NCBI GenBank assembly: GCA_018822665.1
Contig: JAHJJX010000019.1
Span: forward strand, 186,001 to 250,000
Direction: 5' to 3'
Length of the DNA stretch: 64,000 nt
Origin: a bacterium
Lineage (GTDB): Bacteria > Campylobacterota > Campylobacteria > Campylobacterales > Sulfurimonadaceae
The position numbers and the translations under genes are program-made. Below are positions 1 through 8,581 of the stretch, one piece after another. The stretch's first letter is position 1, and every line of letters starts with the position of its first letter. Under the pieces are notes generated by a model. It was not told the origin of the DNA. It made no database searches and was given only the letters and a program-made list of their open reading frames with translations.

Positions 1-941
1 GGTGTAAATAAATCTCTAAGAGTTGATGAGCAATCTCTTTGTTCATACATTCCTCCCCATCCATAATTTGATGTGGATAATTCACCTATAATAAGCTCTA
101 AATTAGTTTTATTTAAACTGAGTATTCCTTTTCGTGCTATCTCTTTGGATATCTTTACTTGTAAAAATTGTGCTTGATTATTTTTATAAGCCGAGACGGC
201 AAGAACCGTATAGTTGTCATCATCTTCGTCCACCAATGCCAGCATCATTCCAATTTTTGAATAAAATAAAAAATTTCCCTCTTCGTTTGTTATCGGAATA
301 TTCTCTTTTACAATAAAAACCTGTTGAGCGTTTTGCCATAAATCAGTATGCTCTTTTTCAATAAAAACCATTTCATCTGCTTGTATCCATCCATTGGCAA
401 AACTGCTAAATACATAAATCCATTTTCTATCTTTAGAATAATGAGATACTAAAATTGGCTTATTCGCGCACACAGTGCTATTTTGCAGATAATCAAACGG
501 GAAACCTTCCCCTGCAAGTGATGGATCTTTTAAAAGTGGTCTTATCGTAGGAAAGGCTCGAAGATTAACGTGTTTAATTGTAAGCGCTCGTTTATTTAGT
601 GTTAAAAACGAATCAAAATTTGAGTTTTCGTACATTTCATCAAAAAACTTTTGTTCTAAGAGCTGTAAATTTTCACCATAACTTTTGCCAGTTCTATAAG
701 AGCGAAACGGCCACTGAACCCCTTCTAGCGTCTCATTGGGTTTTTCAATATTCCACATACTGAAATAATACCTGTCGAATTCCTTTTGAACTTCGTAAAG
801 AGTAACATTTTCATCTATATTTTTTGTAAAATATTTCACGTCCTGAGGTATATTTACCAAATCTTCTATCTCTATCTTTGCTTCTTTTGAAGAACAGCCA
901 ACGAAGGTTAATATAACTAACACTGCAAATATATATTTCAA
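1..941 (-). CDS. NlpC/P60 (C40) peptidase lipoprotein, 3' end outside window
   Basis: An open frame starts at TTG 941, seven bases after an AGAGG ribosome site, and runs off the left edge (about 313 codons visible). The N-terminus is a lipoprotein signal: a short basic start, a hydrophobic stretch and Cys in FVGC at about residue 16. The middle, with NLRAFPTIRP and WIYVFSSFANGWI, looks like the SH3-type domains of these proteins. Near the edge YGWGGMYEQRDCSSTLRD carries the catalytic Cys of the NlpC/P60 fold; the His lies outside the window. Expected role: a murein endopeptidase anchored in the envelope. It begins 15 bases after the S24 repressor gene on the same strand, so the two may be cotranscribed. 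Confidence 0.75.
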   Translation of the reverse strand, partial: MKYIFAVLVILTFVGCSSKEAKIEIEDLVNIPQDVKYFTKNIDENVTLYEVQKEFDRYYFSMWNIEKPNETLEGVQWPFRSYRTGKSYGENLQLLEQKFFDEMYENSNFDSFLTLNKRALTIKHVNLRAFPTIRPLLKDPSLAGEGFPFDYLQNSTVCANKPILVSHYSKDRKWIYVFSSFANGWIQADEMVFIEKEHTDLWQNAQQVFIVKENIPITNEEGNFLFYSKIGMMLALVDEDDDNYTVLAVSAYKNNQAQFLQVKISKEIARKGILSLNKTNLELIIGELSTSNYGWGGMYEQRDCSSTLRDLFT

Positions 942-955
942 CTCAAAACCTCTTT

Positions 956-1615
956 CTAATCTACATCACCGAATCTGCTTACAACCCTGCCTATAACTTC
1001 AAATTCATTTGGATTTAATGTTTGCGTGGAGTAGACTTTATTGTCAGATATTATATCTATTTTTCCATCTATTCTCTGCTGCACCCTTTTGATAAACAAA
1101 CCTGCTTCTGTTCTAATAGTAAATATACCGCCGCGCTGAAGATCAGTTTTACCTCTATGTACAAAAACAATATCATTGTAACTAAATGTCGGCTCCATCG
1201 AATCGCCCGTCACATGAATGGCTTCTATATTTTTCAGTTCTTTTTCTCCTCCAAGCATAACAACAAACTGTTCCGGAATTTCAAGTTCTTCTACATCTTC
1301 ATATTCGTTTTCACTTCCGCCGCCTGCAGATGCATTGATATCACTAAAATATCTCACCATATAAAATTTATTGGTTGCATCTACCAAGCTTTCTGGCGAT
1401 TGACCGTAGAGAATCCAGTTTATAGAGATGGATCTTTTAGCACAGAAATCCAACAATTCATTAAAGGGAACCTTGTTTCTTTTTTTCATAGTCGCAAAAT
1501 TCATTTGTGTAATACCCAAAGTATCTGCAACATCCTTATCGAACACTTTTCTGCCGCTAAATTCAGAAGAAACTATACTTTTTATCTCTTCAACAATTTC
1601 TGAGAAACTATTCAT
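956..1615 (-). CDS. LexA/CI-like repressor with S24 peptidase domain
   Basis: A 219-residue regulator. Residues 1-70 form a phage-repressor-type HTH (DVADTLGITQMNFATMKKR). A linker holds an Ala-Gly self-cleavage candidate (INASAGGGS), then an S24 peptidase domain with the Ser of GDSMEPTF and the Lys of GLFIKRVQ. Start: ATG 1615 lies six bases after AGGAG, while the TTG six bases upstream abuts it and is unlikely. A perfect 9-bp inverted repeat overlaps its promoter and points to autoregulation. No phage structural genes are nearby, so this may be a resident stress regulator or a remnant of an element. Which signal triggers cleavage cannot be read from the sequence. Confidence 0.85.
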   Translation of the reverse strand: MNSFSEIVEEIKSIVSSEFSGRKVFDKDVADTLGITQMNFATMKKRNKVPFNELLDFCAKRSISINWILYGQSPESLVDATNKFYMVRYFSDINASAGGGSENEYEDVEELEIPEQFVVMLGGEKELKNIEAIHVTGDSMEPTFSYNDIVFVHRGKTDLQRGGIFTIRTEAGLFIKRVQQRIDGKIDIISDNKVYSTQTLNPNEFEVIGRVVSRFGDVD

Positions 1616-1637
1616 TTTCAACTCCTCTTTTTTTTAA

Positions 1638-1667
1638 ATTATAATCTATTTTATGTCATAAAGTCAA
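1638..1667 (-). promoter_or_regulatory. Promoter of the S24 repressor gene
   Basis: Read on the minus strand: TTGACT (1667-1662), 18 bases, then TATAAT (1643-1638), followed by the AGGAG site of the repressor. The -35 box lies between and against the arms of the inverted repeat at 1654-1680. Confidence 0.6.
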
Positions 1668-1680
1668 AATATTTATGACA
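1654..1680. promoter_or_regulatory. Putative operator, 9-bp inverted repeat
   Basis: TGTCATAAA (1654-1662) and TTTATGACA (1672-1680) form a perfect inverted repeat with a 9-base spacer. It straddles the -35 box of the S24 repressor gene, the usual place for an autoregulatory operator. Confidence 0.6.
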
Positions 1681-1748
1681 AATTGCAATAATATAAAATA
1701 ATATTCTTAAAATGTGTAATATATACTAAATAATTTAAAGGATATGAA

Positions 1749-1832
1749 ATGAAAATGATAATTAAAAATGCAGAAAGTCTATTTGATAAATTTGAAAAAA
1801 GTATAGAAATCTGGGCAAAAAGAGTTTTCTAG
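1749..1832 (+). CDS. Possible 27-residue peptide gene
   Basis: A short frame (start MKMIIKNAESLF, end WAKRVF) follows AAAGGAT on the strand opposite the repressor and ends in a 4-base overlap with the convergent 50-residue gene. Position and ribosome site are the only support; it could be chance. Confidence 0.2.
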   Translation: MKMIIKNAESLFDKFEKSIEIWAKRVF

Positions 1833-1981
1833 GACTCCAAATTACCCGACTCGTATTTGTCTTTTTTTTCTTGCTCTTCTTTTTCTCTGGCTTCTGTTTT
1901 GGTTTTATGGTAACCCATGAAAACCCAAAAGAGAAACAGTACAAAGAGGAACATCATTATATTGTCAACAATAGGGCTCAT
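1829..1981 (-). CDS. Small single-pass membrane protein, 50 residues
   Basis: The start ATG overlaps the trmL stop (ATGA), and AAGGAAA precedes it, a clear translational-coupling arrangement. Residues 3-25 (IVDNIMMFLFVLFLFWVFMG) are one membrane segment. The rest is a highly charged, probably cytoplasmic tail rich in Lys and Glu (TEAREKEEQEKKDKYES). No family recognised. Coupling to trmL and the clean membrane/charged-tail design make it more likely real than chance. Confidence 0.6.
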   Translation of the reverse strand: MSPIVDNIMMFLFVLFLFWVFMGYHKTKTEAREKEEQEKKDKYESGNLES

Positions 1982-2448
1982 ATATTTTCCTTAAATGAAG
2001 TAAAGTTTTGTTTGATTGCTTCATACAAAACAATACCTGTGCTAATTGCCAAGTTTAAGCTTCTGCCCTCTTTTGTCATAGGTATCGTTATATTTTGCTC
2101 TTTATATTTATTTAAAATATCCGCAGGAATTCCTGCTGTTTCACTGCCAAAAAAGATAAAATCACCCTCTTTAAAAGCAACTTCAAAGTAAGGTTTGTCT
2201 GTTTTTGTTGTAGCGAAGTAAGCATTATTTGTTATGTCATTATGTTTAAAAAAATCTTCTATATTTTCCCAAACATGTAAATCTAGCTTATGCCAATAAT
2301 CAAGTCCTGCCCGTCTGACGGCCTTTTCATCTATATCAAAACCGATAGGCTTTATAAGATGAAGAGAAGCACCTGCATTGACGCAGAGCCTTCCTATGGC
2401 ACCTGTATTATTTGGTATTTGCGGATTTACTAAAACGAGATTAAACAA
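1978..2448 (-). CDS. trmL: tRNA (cytidine/uridine-2'-O-)-methyltransferase TrmL
   Basis: A 156-residue SPOUT methyltransferase of the usual TrmL size. It carries the family motifs NPQIPNNTGAIGRLC near the N-terminus, FFGSETAGIP in the middle and IPMTKEGRSLNLAIS in the C-terminal trefoil knot that binds S-adenosylmethionine. It methylates the ribose of the wobble base of tRNA-Leu isoacceptors. Start is TTG 2448, preceded by AGGAGCTCCC. It lies 48 bases after purU at the end of the leu-pur run and overlaps the following small membrane gene by 4 bases. Confidence 0.92.
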   Translation of the reverse strand: MFNLVLVNPQIPNNTGAIGRLCVNAGASLHLIKPIGFDIDEKAVRRAGLDYWHKLDLHVWENIEDFFKHNDITNNAYFATTKTDKPYFEVAFKEGDFIFFGSETAGIPADILNKYKEQNITIPMTKEGRSLNLAISTGIVLYEAIKQNFTSFKENI

Positions 2449-2496
2449 GGGAGCTCCTGAAGTATATTTGGCAAATGTATCTCTTTTGAAAATGCA

Positions 2497-3333
2497 CTAA
2501 AAAATAACCGTTTTGTTTGCGTAAACAAAAATTCTATCTTCAAGCGCCAGCTTCAACGCACGGGAGAGAACAACCTTTTCTACATCTTTGCCGGAACGCT
2601 GCATATCTTTCCAGCTGTACGCATGGTCCACATGGATAACCTCTTGAGCGATAATCGGTCCTTCATCAAGATGATTGTTGACAAAGTGAGCCGTTGCCCC
2701 TATTATTTTTACCCCCCTGTCATACGCTTGTTTATAAGGGTTTGCACCTATAAAGGCAGGAAGAAATGAGTGGTGAATATTTATGAGTTTGTTCTCGTAA
2801 ACTTCTACAAATCGGGGAGTTAAAATTCTCATATATTTCGCTAAAACGATATAATCAATATCTTTAAAGTTTTCTAAACATTTTAATACTTCATTTTCAT
2901 GCTCGGCACGGTCGAGTCCCACATGGGAAATGGCTATAAAAGGGATATCAAACTTGCCAACGAGAGAACCTAAGTCATTATAGTTGGATATCACGGCTAA
3001 AATATTTGCTTCCAATTCACCCGCTTCATGCCGAATAAGGATATCTCCCAGTGCATGCATCTCTTTAGTAGCCATAATAATAATATTTTTTTTATCGGGT
3101 TCTATAACATCCACACCTGAATTTTTCGGTAATACATTCTGTATAAATGTTTTTAATTCTTTGGCGTCTATATCTCCATCAACAACACTTCTCATAAAAA
3201 ATTTATTGTTTTCTTTATCCACAAACTCATTATTTGAAAGAATATTCAAGTCATTATTATAAAAAACGCTAGACACCTTGTGTACGAGTCCTTTTTCATC
3301 ATTTGCATCTATAAGCACTCTGTATTGGCTCAC
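2497..3333 (-). CDS. purU: Formyltetrahydrofolate deformylase PurU
   Basis: A 278-residue protein of full length. An N-terminal ACT domain (about 1-80, beginning YRVLIDANDEKGLVHKVSS) is followed by a formyltransferase-fold domain with the catalytic region INIHHSFLPAFIGANPY and GATAHFVNNHLDEGPI. It hydrolyses 10-formyl-THF to THF and formate, balancing one-carbon pools and feeding formate to purine synthesis. The start is GTG at 3333 with AAGGAAA upstream. It overlaps the stop of the CiaD-like gene by 4 bases, the same neighbourhood I recall beside ciaD in C. jejuni. Confidence 0.93.
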   Translation of the reverse strand: MSQYRVLIDANDEKGLVHKVSSVFYNNDLNILSNNEFVDKENNKFFMRSVVDGDIDAKELKTFIQNVLPKNSGVDVIEPDKKNIIIMATKEMHALGDILIRHEAGELEANILAVISNYNDLGSLVGKFDIPFIAISHVGLDRAEHENEVLKCLENFKDIDYIVLAKYMRILTPRFVEVYENKLINIHHSFLPAFIGANPYKQAYDRGVKIIGATAHFVNNHLDEGPIIAQEVIHVDHAYSWKDMQRSGKDVEKVVLSRALKLALEDRIFVYANKTVIF

Positions 3334-3710
3334 TCAATCTTTCCTTTTTCTAATTTTTCTACCCGAGAGTCTATGGAAGCTAAAACATACTCTAAAAAAT
3401 TAAGCGTTAAATCAACTTTCGCCTCTATATTTGTATTGTTTGGTGCTTGAAAACCTTCAAACAGCACTAAGAGTCTTTCTCTAACTCCATTTAAAAACAT
3501 CACTTCGGTTTCTTGAGCAAGATATGATTCTTCCATGTTCTCCATCTTGGCATGTGGAACCTGTTTATCAAACTCTTTTTCACTATCGCTTCTGGTTAAT
3601 TTTTTAGAAACTTCTTTTATTTTAAAATCAGCTTTCAAAGAAACTGAATTATCAGTATTGTTATCTTCCATTTCAGCTAATGTTGACAATATCACATCTC
3701 TTAGTTCCAT
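3330..3710 (-). CDS. CiaD-like protein (Campylobacterota-specific)
   Basis: 126 residues from ATG 3710, which overlaps the stop of the upstream TPR gene (ATGGAACTAA). An upstream GTG at 3725 is possible but would give an unusual N-terminus. The N-terminus ([16 protein letters not shown]) and above all the C-terminus (RERLLVLFEGFQ, then LTLNFLEYVLASID) match my recollection of C. jejuni CiaD (Cj0788), which also sits next to purU. The middle is variable and charged. CiaD is described as a secreted invasion effector, so a homologue in an apparently free-living organism suggests an older housekeeping role. The assignment rests on remembered motifs plus synteny, not on an alignment. Confidence 0.6.
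   Translation of the reverse strand: MELRDVILSTLAEMEDNNTDNSVSLKADFKIKEVSKKLTRSDSEKEFDKQVPHAKMENMEESYLAQETEVMFLNGVRERLLVLFEGFQAPNNTNIEAKVDLTLNFLEYVLASIDSRVEKLEKGKIE
3549..3559 (+). repeat. GGCATGTGGAA copy 1
   Basis: Exact; in the CiaD-like gene, encodes Pro-His-Ala on its minus-strand frame. Confidence 0.9.
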
Positions 3711-3949
3711 GCTTTTAATAACCACCTTTCAAACTCATGAAATTCAACTTCTGAATCCATTTTTAAAAAAAAGTCCTTCATTTGAGTGTTAACTTTTAAA
3801 AATTTTTTTCTCAAACCGGATAATCTTCTAATGGCAATTTTAGCTTCACTATTATTCGGATTTTTTTTCAAGACTTCTTTATAAATATCCAAGGCCTCTT
3901 CTTTAAGACCTTGCAGCTCATAAATATTTGCTAACGTTAGTGTTTGCAT
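3701..3949 (-). CDS. Small TPR-like protein
   Basis: 82 residues. Residues 1-35 ([18 protein letters not shown], then [13 protein letters not shown]) are a canonical tetratricopeptide repeat, followed by a basic helical region. One TPR is too little for a full superhelix, so it probably docks on a partner or oligomerises. The ATG at 3949 lies inside the leuB 3' end and its own stop overlaps the start of the CiaD-like gene, so translation is likely coupled on both sides. Specific function unknown. Confidence 0.7.
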   Translation of the reverse strand: MQTLTLANIYELQGLKEEALDIYKEVLKKNPNNSEAKIAIRRLSGLRKKFLKVNTQMKDFFLKMDSEVEFHEFERWLLKAWN

Positions 3950-5013
3950 TTTGCAACATAATTAGCAATAATAGAGCCCATCTCGCTTGTTGAACAAACT
4001 TCTTTAGCATCAAACTTTGCTAAATCTTGCGTTCGATAACCTTCTTTAAGCGCTCTTTTGACAGCAGCATCTATTTTGTCGGCGGCTGCTGTTTCACCAA
4101 GTGCATATCTGAGCATCATTGATGCCGATGATATAGTTGCTATCGGATTTGCAATTCCCTGACCTGCGATATCCGGTGCTGAACCGTGAATAGGTTCATA
4201 AACACCTATCTTTGCTCCAACCGAAGCTGAAGGTAAAAGACCGATAGAGCCTGAGAGCATGCTTGCCTCATCACTTAAAATATCTCCAAAGATATTTCCC
4301 GTAAGCATGACATCAAACTGCTTAGGATCACGAATTAGCTGCATTGCCGCATTATCTACATACATGTGGCTGAGTTCAACTTCCGGGTATTGCTGTGCTA
4401 TTTCAGTTACAACATCTCTCCAAAGTTGAGATACATCTAAAACGTTTGCTTTATCTATGGAACAAACTCGCTTGCTTCTCGTCATTGCAATTTTAAATGC
4501 TTGATGTGCGATTCGCTCTATTTCTGGACGAGTATAAACCATAGTATTCCAGCCTCTGTTCTCATCACGCCCTTTTGGTTCACCAAAATAGATACCGCCG
4601 ATAAGCTCACGAACAACCATCAAATCAACACCTCGAACTATCTCCGGCTTTAAAGAGGATGCATTTACAAGTTCGTCATATACAACGGCCGGACGAAGAT
4701 TTGCATAAACTCCAAGCTCTTTTCTAAATCGTAATAGACCGCTTTCAGGGCGTTTTTCACGAGGTAATTTATCCCATTTTTCTCCACCGATAGCACCAAA
4801 AAGTACAGCATCGCTATTGAGTGAAATAGTAATTGTCTCCTGAGGAAGCGGATCTCCTGTCGCATCATATGCACATCCTCCCATAAGGGCTTCTTCGTAT
4901 GAAAAATCAAAGTTACAGCAAGATGCGACAGCATCTAAAACTTTAACCGCTTCATCTATAATTTCCGGACCGATTCCATCACCTTTTATGAGTGCTATTT
5001 TATATGTTTTCAT
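3937..5013 (-). CDS. leuB: 3-isopropylmalate dehydrogenase
   Basis: 358 residues, full length. Motifs in order: [10 protein letters not shown] at the N-terminus, [11 protein letters not shown], the substrate loop [14 protein letters not shown], the catalytic region [24 protein letters not shown], the metal-binding [12 protein letters not shown], and the NAD-binding [19 protein letters not shown]. It oxidises and decarboxylates 3-isopropylmalate to 2-ketoisocaproate in leucine synthesis, in the cytoplasm. It follows leuD by 21 bases; leuC is not in the window. The next gene overlaps its 3' end by 13 bases. Confidence 0.97.
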   Translation of the reverse strand: MKTYKIALIKGDGIGPEIIDEAVKVLDAVASCCNFDFSYEEALMGGCAYDATGDPLPQETITISLNSDAVLFGAIGGEKWDKLPREKRPESGLLRFRKELGVYANLRPAVVYDELVNASSLKPEIVRGVDLMVVRELIGGIYFGEPKGRDENRGWNTMVYTRPEIERIAHQAFKIAMTRSKRVCSIDKANVLDVSQLWRDVVTEIAQQYPEVELSHMYVDNAAMQLIRDPKQFDVMLTGNIFGDILSDEASMLSGSIGLLPSASVGAKIGVYEPIHGSAPDIAGQGIANPIATISSASMMLRYALGETAAADKIDAAVKRALKEGYRTQDLAKFDAKEVCSTSEMGSIIANYVAKCKH

Positions 5014-5034
5014 CTAATCTCCAAGATATTCAAA

Positions 5035-5535
5035 TTATTTTTTTATTTCATTTTGTGCAAAATTCATCAATCCGCCGGCATCTATGAGCTCTTGCATAAA
5101 TTCAGGAATAGGCGTAAATGTATATGTTTTGCCCGTAGTGTTGTTTGTGATTGTTCCTGTATTCATATCTACGCTAATTGTATCGCCCTCGTTAATCTCT
5201 GCACTTTCTTTTAACTCAAATATAGGAAGCCCCATATTAAAAGCGTTACGATAAAAAATTCTTGCAAATGTTGGTGCAATAACAGCAGCGATTCCCGCTG
5301 CTTTGAGTGCTATTGGAGCATGTTCCCTTGAACTTCCGCAACCAAAATTTTCACCAGCGACTATAACATCACCAATACTTATTTTTTTTACAAATTCCGG
5401 GTCAGCATCTTCCATAACATGTTTTGCAAGTTCTTCCGCAACGGACGTATTTAAATAGCGGGCCGCAATAATTAAATCTGTGTCAATATCTTTTCCGAAT
5501 GTCCAAACTTTTCCATCAATATTTGCTTTTTTCAT
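5035..5535 (-). CDS. leuD: 3-isopropylmalate dehydratase small subunit
   Basis: 166 residues, the short archaeal/epsilon-type LeuD. It shows GENFGCGSSREHAPIALKAAG, the active-site loop of the aconitase swivel domain, and NAFNMGLPIFEL. With LeuC (outside the window) it isomerises 2-isopropylmalate to 3-isopropylmalate. It appears to be the first gene of the leftward run leuD-leuB-TPR-CiaD-like-purU-trmL, with a TATAAT box about 36 bases upstream. Confidence 0.95.
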   Translation of the reverse strand: MKKANIDGKVWTFGKDIDTDLIIAARYLNTSVAEELAKHVMEDADPEFVKKISIGDVIVAGENFGCGSSREHAPIALKAAGIAAVIAPTFARIFYRNAFNMGLPIFELKESAEINEGDTISVDMNTGTITNNTTGKTYTFTPIPEFMQELIDAGGLMNFAQNEIKK

Positions 5536-5571
5536 ACAAAATCCTAAATTTATTTTCTAATTAAGTCCGTG

Positions 5572-5577
5572 ATTATA
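5572..5577 (-). promoter_or_regulatory. -10 box upstream of leuD
   Basis: TATAAT on the minus strand, in TTAGATATAATCACGG, about 36 bases before the leuD ATG. As is typical for this phylum there is no clear -35 box. Confidence 0.5.
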
Positions 5578-5665
5578 TCTAAAATGAAATTTTAGTTTTA
5601 TAAAATGATTTTTGGCATGTGCAAACGCACGCTCTCTTTTAGAGTTGCAGTTCTTCAATGCAAGT

Positions 5666-7132
5666 CTATTTAAGACTTACATTTGGATTCGCTTCATCAA
5701 CCATATTGTCAAGAAGAATAAAAAGTTCGCGGGAAGAATTTTCCATCATATTCATATTTTTTACTATTCTGTCTTTATTTTTTTCAAGCAGACAATCAGC
5801 TTTCGAAGCGCAAGGTACGGTATCGAGTACGGCATGATGCACCGCAGCGTGCGGAGCTTCCATTTTTTTATAAGAAGATGTATTTGAAAACAATCTCGCT
5901 CCCTCCCCTTCATAATACCATTTGCCCATTCTGCAGCTGTGATGATCGGAAAACTGAGATGCTTTTTCAACATTTTCATTAATTATTGCTGAGTAGGCAT
6001 TATGTTTGAAAATAATATGATCCACCTTAACGAGGGTAGTATAAAGTGAAGCATTGATATATTTTGACATATTTGCGGAACTGGAGGCTGTTTTAGTAAA
6101 GTCATCCAATACAACTTCAAAATCATTAATATTTGACTGTGCGCCGGATGCTATTTTTGTCATTTTATCGGAGCTTACTAGAACATCCATAGCTTCTTGC
6201 TGAAGCGTTTGAAGTGTCATAGATATTTCAGTCGTAGCTTTTTGTGTTCGTTCTGCAAGTTTTCTAACTTCTTCTGCAACAACGGCAAACCCTCGCCCAT
6301 GTTCACCTGCACGAGCCGCTTCTATCGCCGCATTTAAAGCCAGTAAATTTGTTTGTTCCGCAATATCTTTAATCAGATTTGCAATGGTGCTAATATCTTT
6401 AGTCCTGTCATTCAATGAAGATATTGCTGTGTTGGAGCCGGTAATAAGCTCAAGAAGGTCTTCAAGGCCGATAACAATTGCGCTAACGCTTTTTTGACTT
6501 TTCATTACATTTTGAGCCGTTTGAGATGTTATTTCATTTATTGATTTTGAAAATTCACTATTTTTAAGAATATTATGCTGAATAACTTCAAGACCTTTAG
6601 AAATACCTCCGCTCACTCGTTCAAATTCTCTGGAGAGTTCAGAACGCATTTTTCCTTTGTATGAAGAAGCAATAGAAGAGATTGCACTATTTAACTCCGG
6701 ACTTGCTCCTAAAAAATCACCCTTATACCCCTCTTTAAAAATAATTCTAAGATTTGTTCCATGATTTGCCGCATAAATTGAAGCACGAATATCACGTATC
6801 ATTTGCTCTGTTTGGTCAAGCAAATCATTAATTCCCCAAGCAACACCTTGCATAACGTGCTTATCGGATATATTTGTGATTCTGTAAGAAAGATTGCCGC
6901 TGCCTGCTTTAATGAGCACATCTCTGATTTGACGAATCAAATCATCGTTAAATATTTTCTTACATGCTTCATCGGATGATTCAGGGATAAAAAGACCTAT
7001 TAGCACTAATACAATCACAATAACAGCAGGCACTATAAGCCCTAAAACAAGCAAGAAAACAGCCGTTCCCGCACCTACTAGAAGATAAAATAAAGTTTGT
7101 CTATTGCTGAAGGCTGAGGATAAATGTGTCAT
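5666..7132 (-). CDS. Methyl-accepting chemotaxis protein with C-terminal CZB domain
   Basis: 488 residues from ATG 7132, seven bases after AAGGA; a start six codons upstream has no spacing to it. Two adjacent membrane segments (about 15-50) make a hairpin with almost no periplasmic loop, so there is no extracellular sensor. The signalling domain carries the tip motif [19 protein letters not shown] and [13 protein letters not shown]. The C-terminus is a chemoreceptor zinc-binding (CZB) domain: [33 protein letters not shown]. The start overlaps the end of the PAS gene upstream, which probably supplies the sensing part, as in the Campylobacter CetA/CetB energy-taxis pair. The CZB could add zinc or hypochlorite sensing. 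Confidence 0.9.
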   Translation of the reverse strand: MTHLSSAFSNRQTLFYLLVGAGTAVFLLVLGLIVPAVIVIVLVLIGLFIPESSDEACKKIFNDDLIRQIRDVLIKAGSGNLSYRITNISDKHVMQGVAWGINDLLDQTEQMIRDIRASIYAANHGTNLRIIFKEGYKGDFLGASPELNSAISSIASSYKGKMRSELSREFERVSGGISKGLEVIQHNILKNSEFSKSINEITSQTAQNVMKSQKSVSAIVIGLEDLLELITGSNTAISSLNDRTKDISTIANLIKDIAEQTNLLALNAAIEAARAGEHGRGFAVVAEEVRKLAERTQKATTEISMTLQTLQQEAMDVLVSSDKMTKIASGAQSNINDFEVVLDDFTKTASSSANMSKYINASLYTTLVKVDHIIFKHNAYSAIINENVEKASQFSDHHSCRMGKWYYEGEGARLFSNTSSYKKMEAPHAAVHHAVLDTVPCASKADCLLEKNKDRIVKNMNMMENSSRELFILLDNMVDEANPNVSLK

Positions 7133-7610
7133 AATCAATTCCTTTTTCATCTAAAATATTTTGAAGCATTTTTTTAGAAGCTTCCATTCCACCGGATTTT
7201 TCAGCAGAAAGCAGCTTAGAATAAAGTCCCGGAATTACTTCCAAGGCTTTAGAGCTCGGCTTTCTTCTAACCGAATGATAATCGCGACTCGAGCCATTTT
7301 CATCAATAGTAACTGTCACATTTGCAAATACCCAATAATAAGAACCGTCTTTACATAAATTTTTAACATACGCAAAAATCTCTTTTTTACTTTTTATGCG
7401 CTCCCATAAAAGATTAAAGACAATCTTTGGCATATCGGGATGGCGCAAGATAGAATGCGGTTGCCCTAGAAGTTCATTTTCTTCATAACCCGACATTTTA
7501 ATAAACACCTTATTGCCATAAAGAATCCTCCCCTGCATATCTGTTTTTGAAACAATAAAATCATCAATTTTTAATGTTTTTTCATGTCCTGTCGGATTTG
7601 ACTTTTGCAT
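7101..7610 (-). CDS. PAS-domain protein, Aer/CetB-type redox sensor
   Basis: 169 residues, one PAS domain (about 12-120) and no signalling domain. Motifs typical of Aer-type FAD-binding PAS domains: [30 protein letters not shown], here given in part as [16 protein letters not shown] and [15 protein letters not shown], then [13 protein letters not shown]. The helical C-terminus ([17 protein letters not shown]) may contact the receptor. Its 3' end overlaps the following MCP gene by 32 bases, which implies coupled synthesis of a two-protein receptor for respiration- or redox-driven taxis. FAD binding is inferred from the family. Confidence 0.85.
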   Translation of the reverse strand: MQKSNPTGHEKTLKIDDFIVSKTDMQGRILYGNKVFIKMSGYEENELLGQPHSILRHPDMPKIVFNLLWERIKSKKEIFAYVKNLCKDGSYYWVFANVTVTIDENGSSRDYHSVRRKPSSKALEVIPGLYSKLLSAEKSGGMEASKKMLQNILDEKGIDYDTFILSLQQ

Positions 7611-7702
7611 TGTTGAGCACCGCCTTTTATTAAACTGGCGGATATTTTACTCTTAAATCTCTTAAACAAATATCAATGTATTGCTTTTGATAATACGTCT
7701 AT

Positions 7703-7713
7703 GGCATGTGGAA
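7703..7713 (+). repeat. GGCATGTGGAA copy 2
   Basis: Exact; intergenic between the PAS gene and flgG. Confidence 0.9.
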
Positions 7714-7736
7714 ATACAATAAGTTTTCAAAAAATA

Positions 7737-7769
7737 AACAGCTGTAATATCAATTAATATCAAGCTGTT
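7737..7769 (-). terminator. Rho-independent terminator after flgG
   Basis: AACAGCT (7737-7743) and AGCTGTT (7763-7769) form a 7-bp stem; on the minus strand it is followed by TATTTTTT. It lies 13 bases beyond the flgG stop. Confidence 0.6.
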
Positions 7770-7781
7770 TTCAGGAGGTTG

Positions 7782-8570
7782 TTATCTTTTTAGATTGTTT
7801 GTAGTTTGCAGCATTTCATCACTCGTTGTGATTACTTTTGAGTTTGAATCGTAGGCTCTTTGTCCTGTTATAAGGTCTGTTAACTCAACAACAAGCTCAA
7901 CATTGCTAAGCTCAACAAAACCTTGTCTTAAGACACCAAGACCATCCAGTCCGGGCGTTCCTTCTACCGGCTGACCCGAAGAGTCCGTTTCTATATAAAG
8001 GTTGTCCCCCATCGAGTGCAGACCCGCAGGATTTATAAAGTTTGTTGTAGTTATCTGCCCTATTTGTGTTGCTTGAGTTTGCCCCGGTTGAACAACCGTA
8101 ACGGTGCCGTCTGTTCCGATAGAAATATTAGTTGCATCCGGAGGAATTACAACTTCGGGAGTAAGCGTATACCCGTCACTATTTACAATGGTTCCATTGC
8201 TGTCCACTTTAAATGCACCGTTTCTTGTATAAACTTCTGTACCATCGGGAAGTTGAAGTTTAAAAAAACCGCCGCCGGTTATAGCAAGGTCGAGTTGATT
8301 GTCGGTTTGTTTTAAACTTCCCTCAGAAAAGATTTTGTTTATCGCCGTCGGTCTTACACCCAGACCAACTTCAATGCCGGTAGGACTTTTTGTAACATCA
8401 CTCGTAGACGTTCCTGCATACTCCATAACATGGTACATAAGATCTGCAAATTCTGCACGGGATTTTTTAAAGCCAATTGTGTTGACGTTGGCAATATTGT
8501 TCGCCGTTGTGTCTATTTGCGTCTGCATTCCTAACATTCCGGTAGAAGCAGTATAAAGTGATTGCATCAT
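7782..8570 (-). CDS. flgG: Flagellar distal rod protein FlgG
   Basis: 262 residues, the usual FlgG length. N-terminal rod signature SLYTASTGMLGMQTQID, then NNIANVNTIGFKKSRAEF; C-terminal LITGQRAYDSNSKVITTSDEM. It builds the distal rod of the flagellar basal body in the periplasm. AAGGAG precedes the start. It follows flgF by 11 bases and a terminator follows its stop. Confidence 0.96.
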   Translation of the reverse strand: MMQSLYTASTGMLGMQTQIDTTANNIANVNTIGFKKSRAEFADLMYHVMEYAGTSTSDVTKSPTGIEVGLGVRPTAINKIFSEGSLKQTDNQLDLAITGGGFFKLQLPDGTEVYTRNGAFKVDSNGTIVNSDGYTLTPEVVIPPDATNISIGTDGTVTVVQPGQTQATQIGQITTTNFINPAGLHSMGDNLYIETDSSGQPVEGTPGLDGLGVLRQGFVELSNVELVVELTDLITGQRAYDSNSKVITTSDEMLQTTNNLKR

Positions 8571-8581
8571 AGTAAAACTCC

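Noticed and set aside
1022-1603. 193-codon frame opposite the S24 repressor
   Set aside because: It is the antisense of a well-supported gene and has no motif or ribosome site.
2900-2925. CCCACATGGG-type partial match to the 11-base word in purU
   Set aside because: Three mismatches; not counted as a copy.
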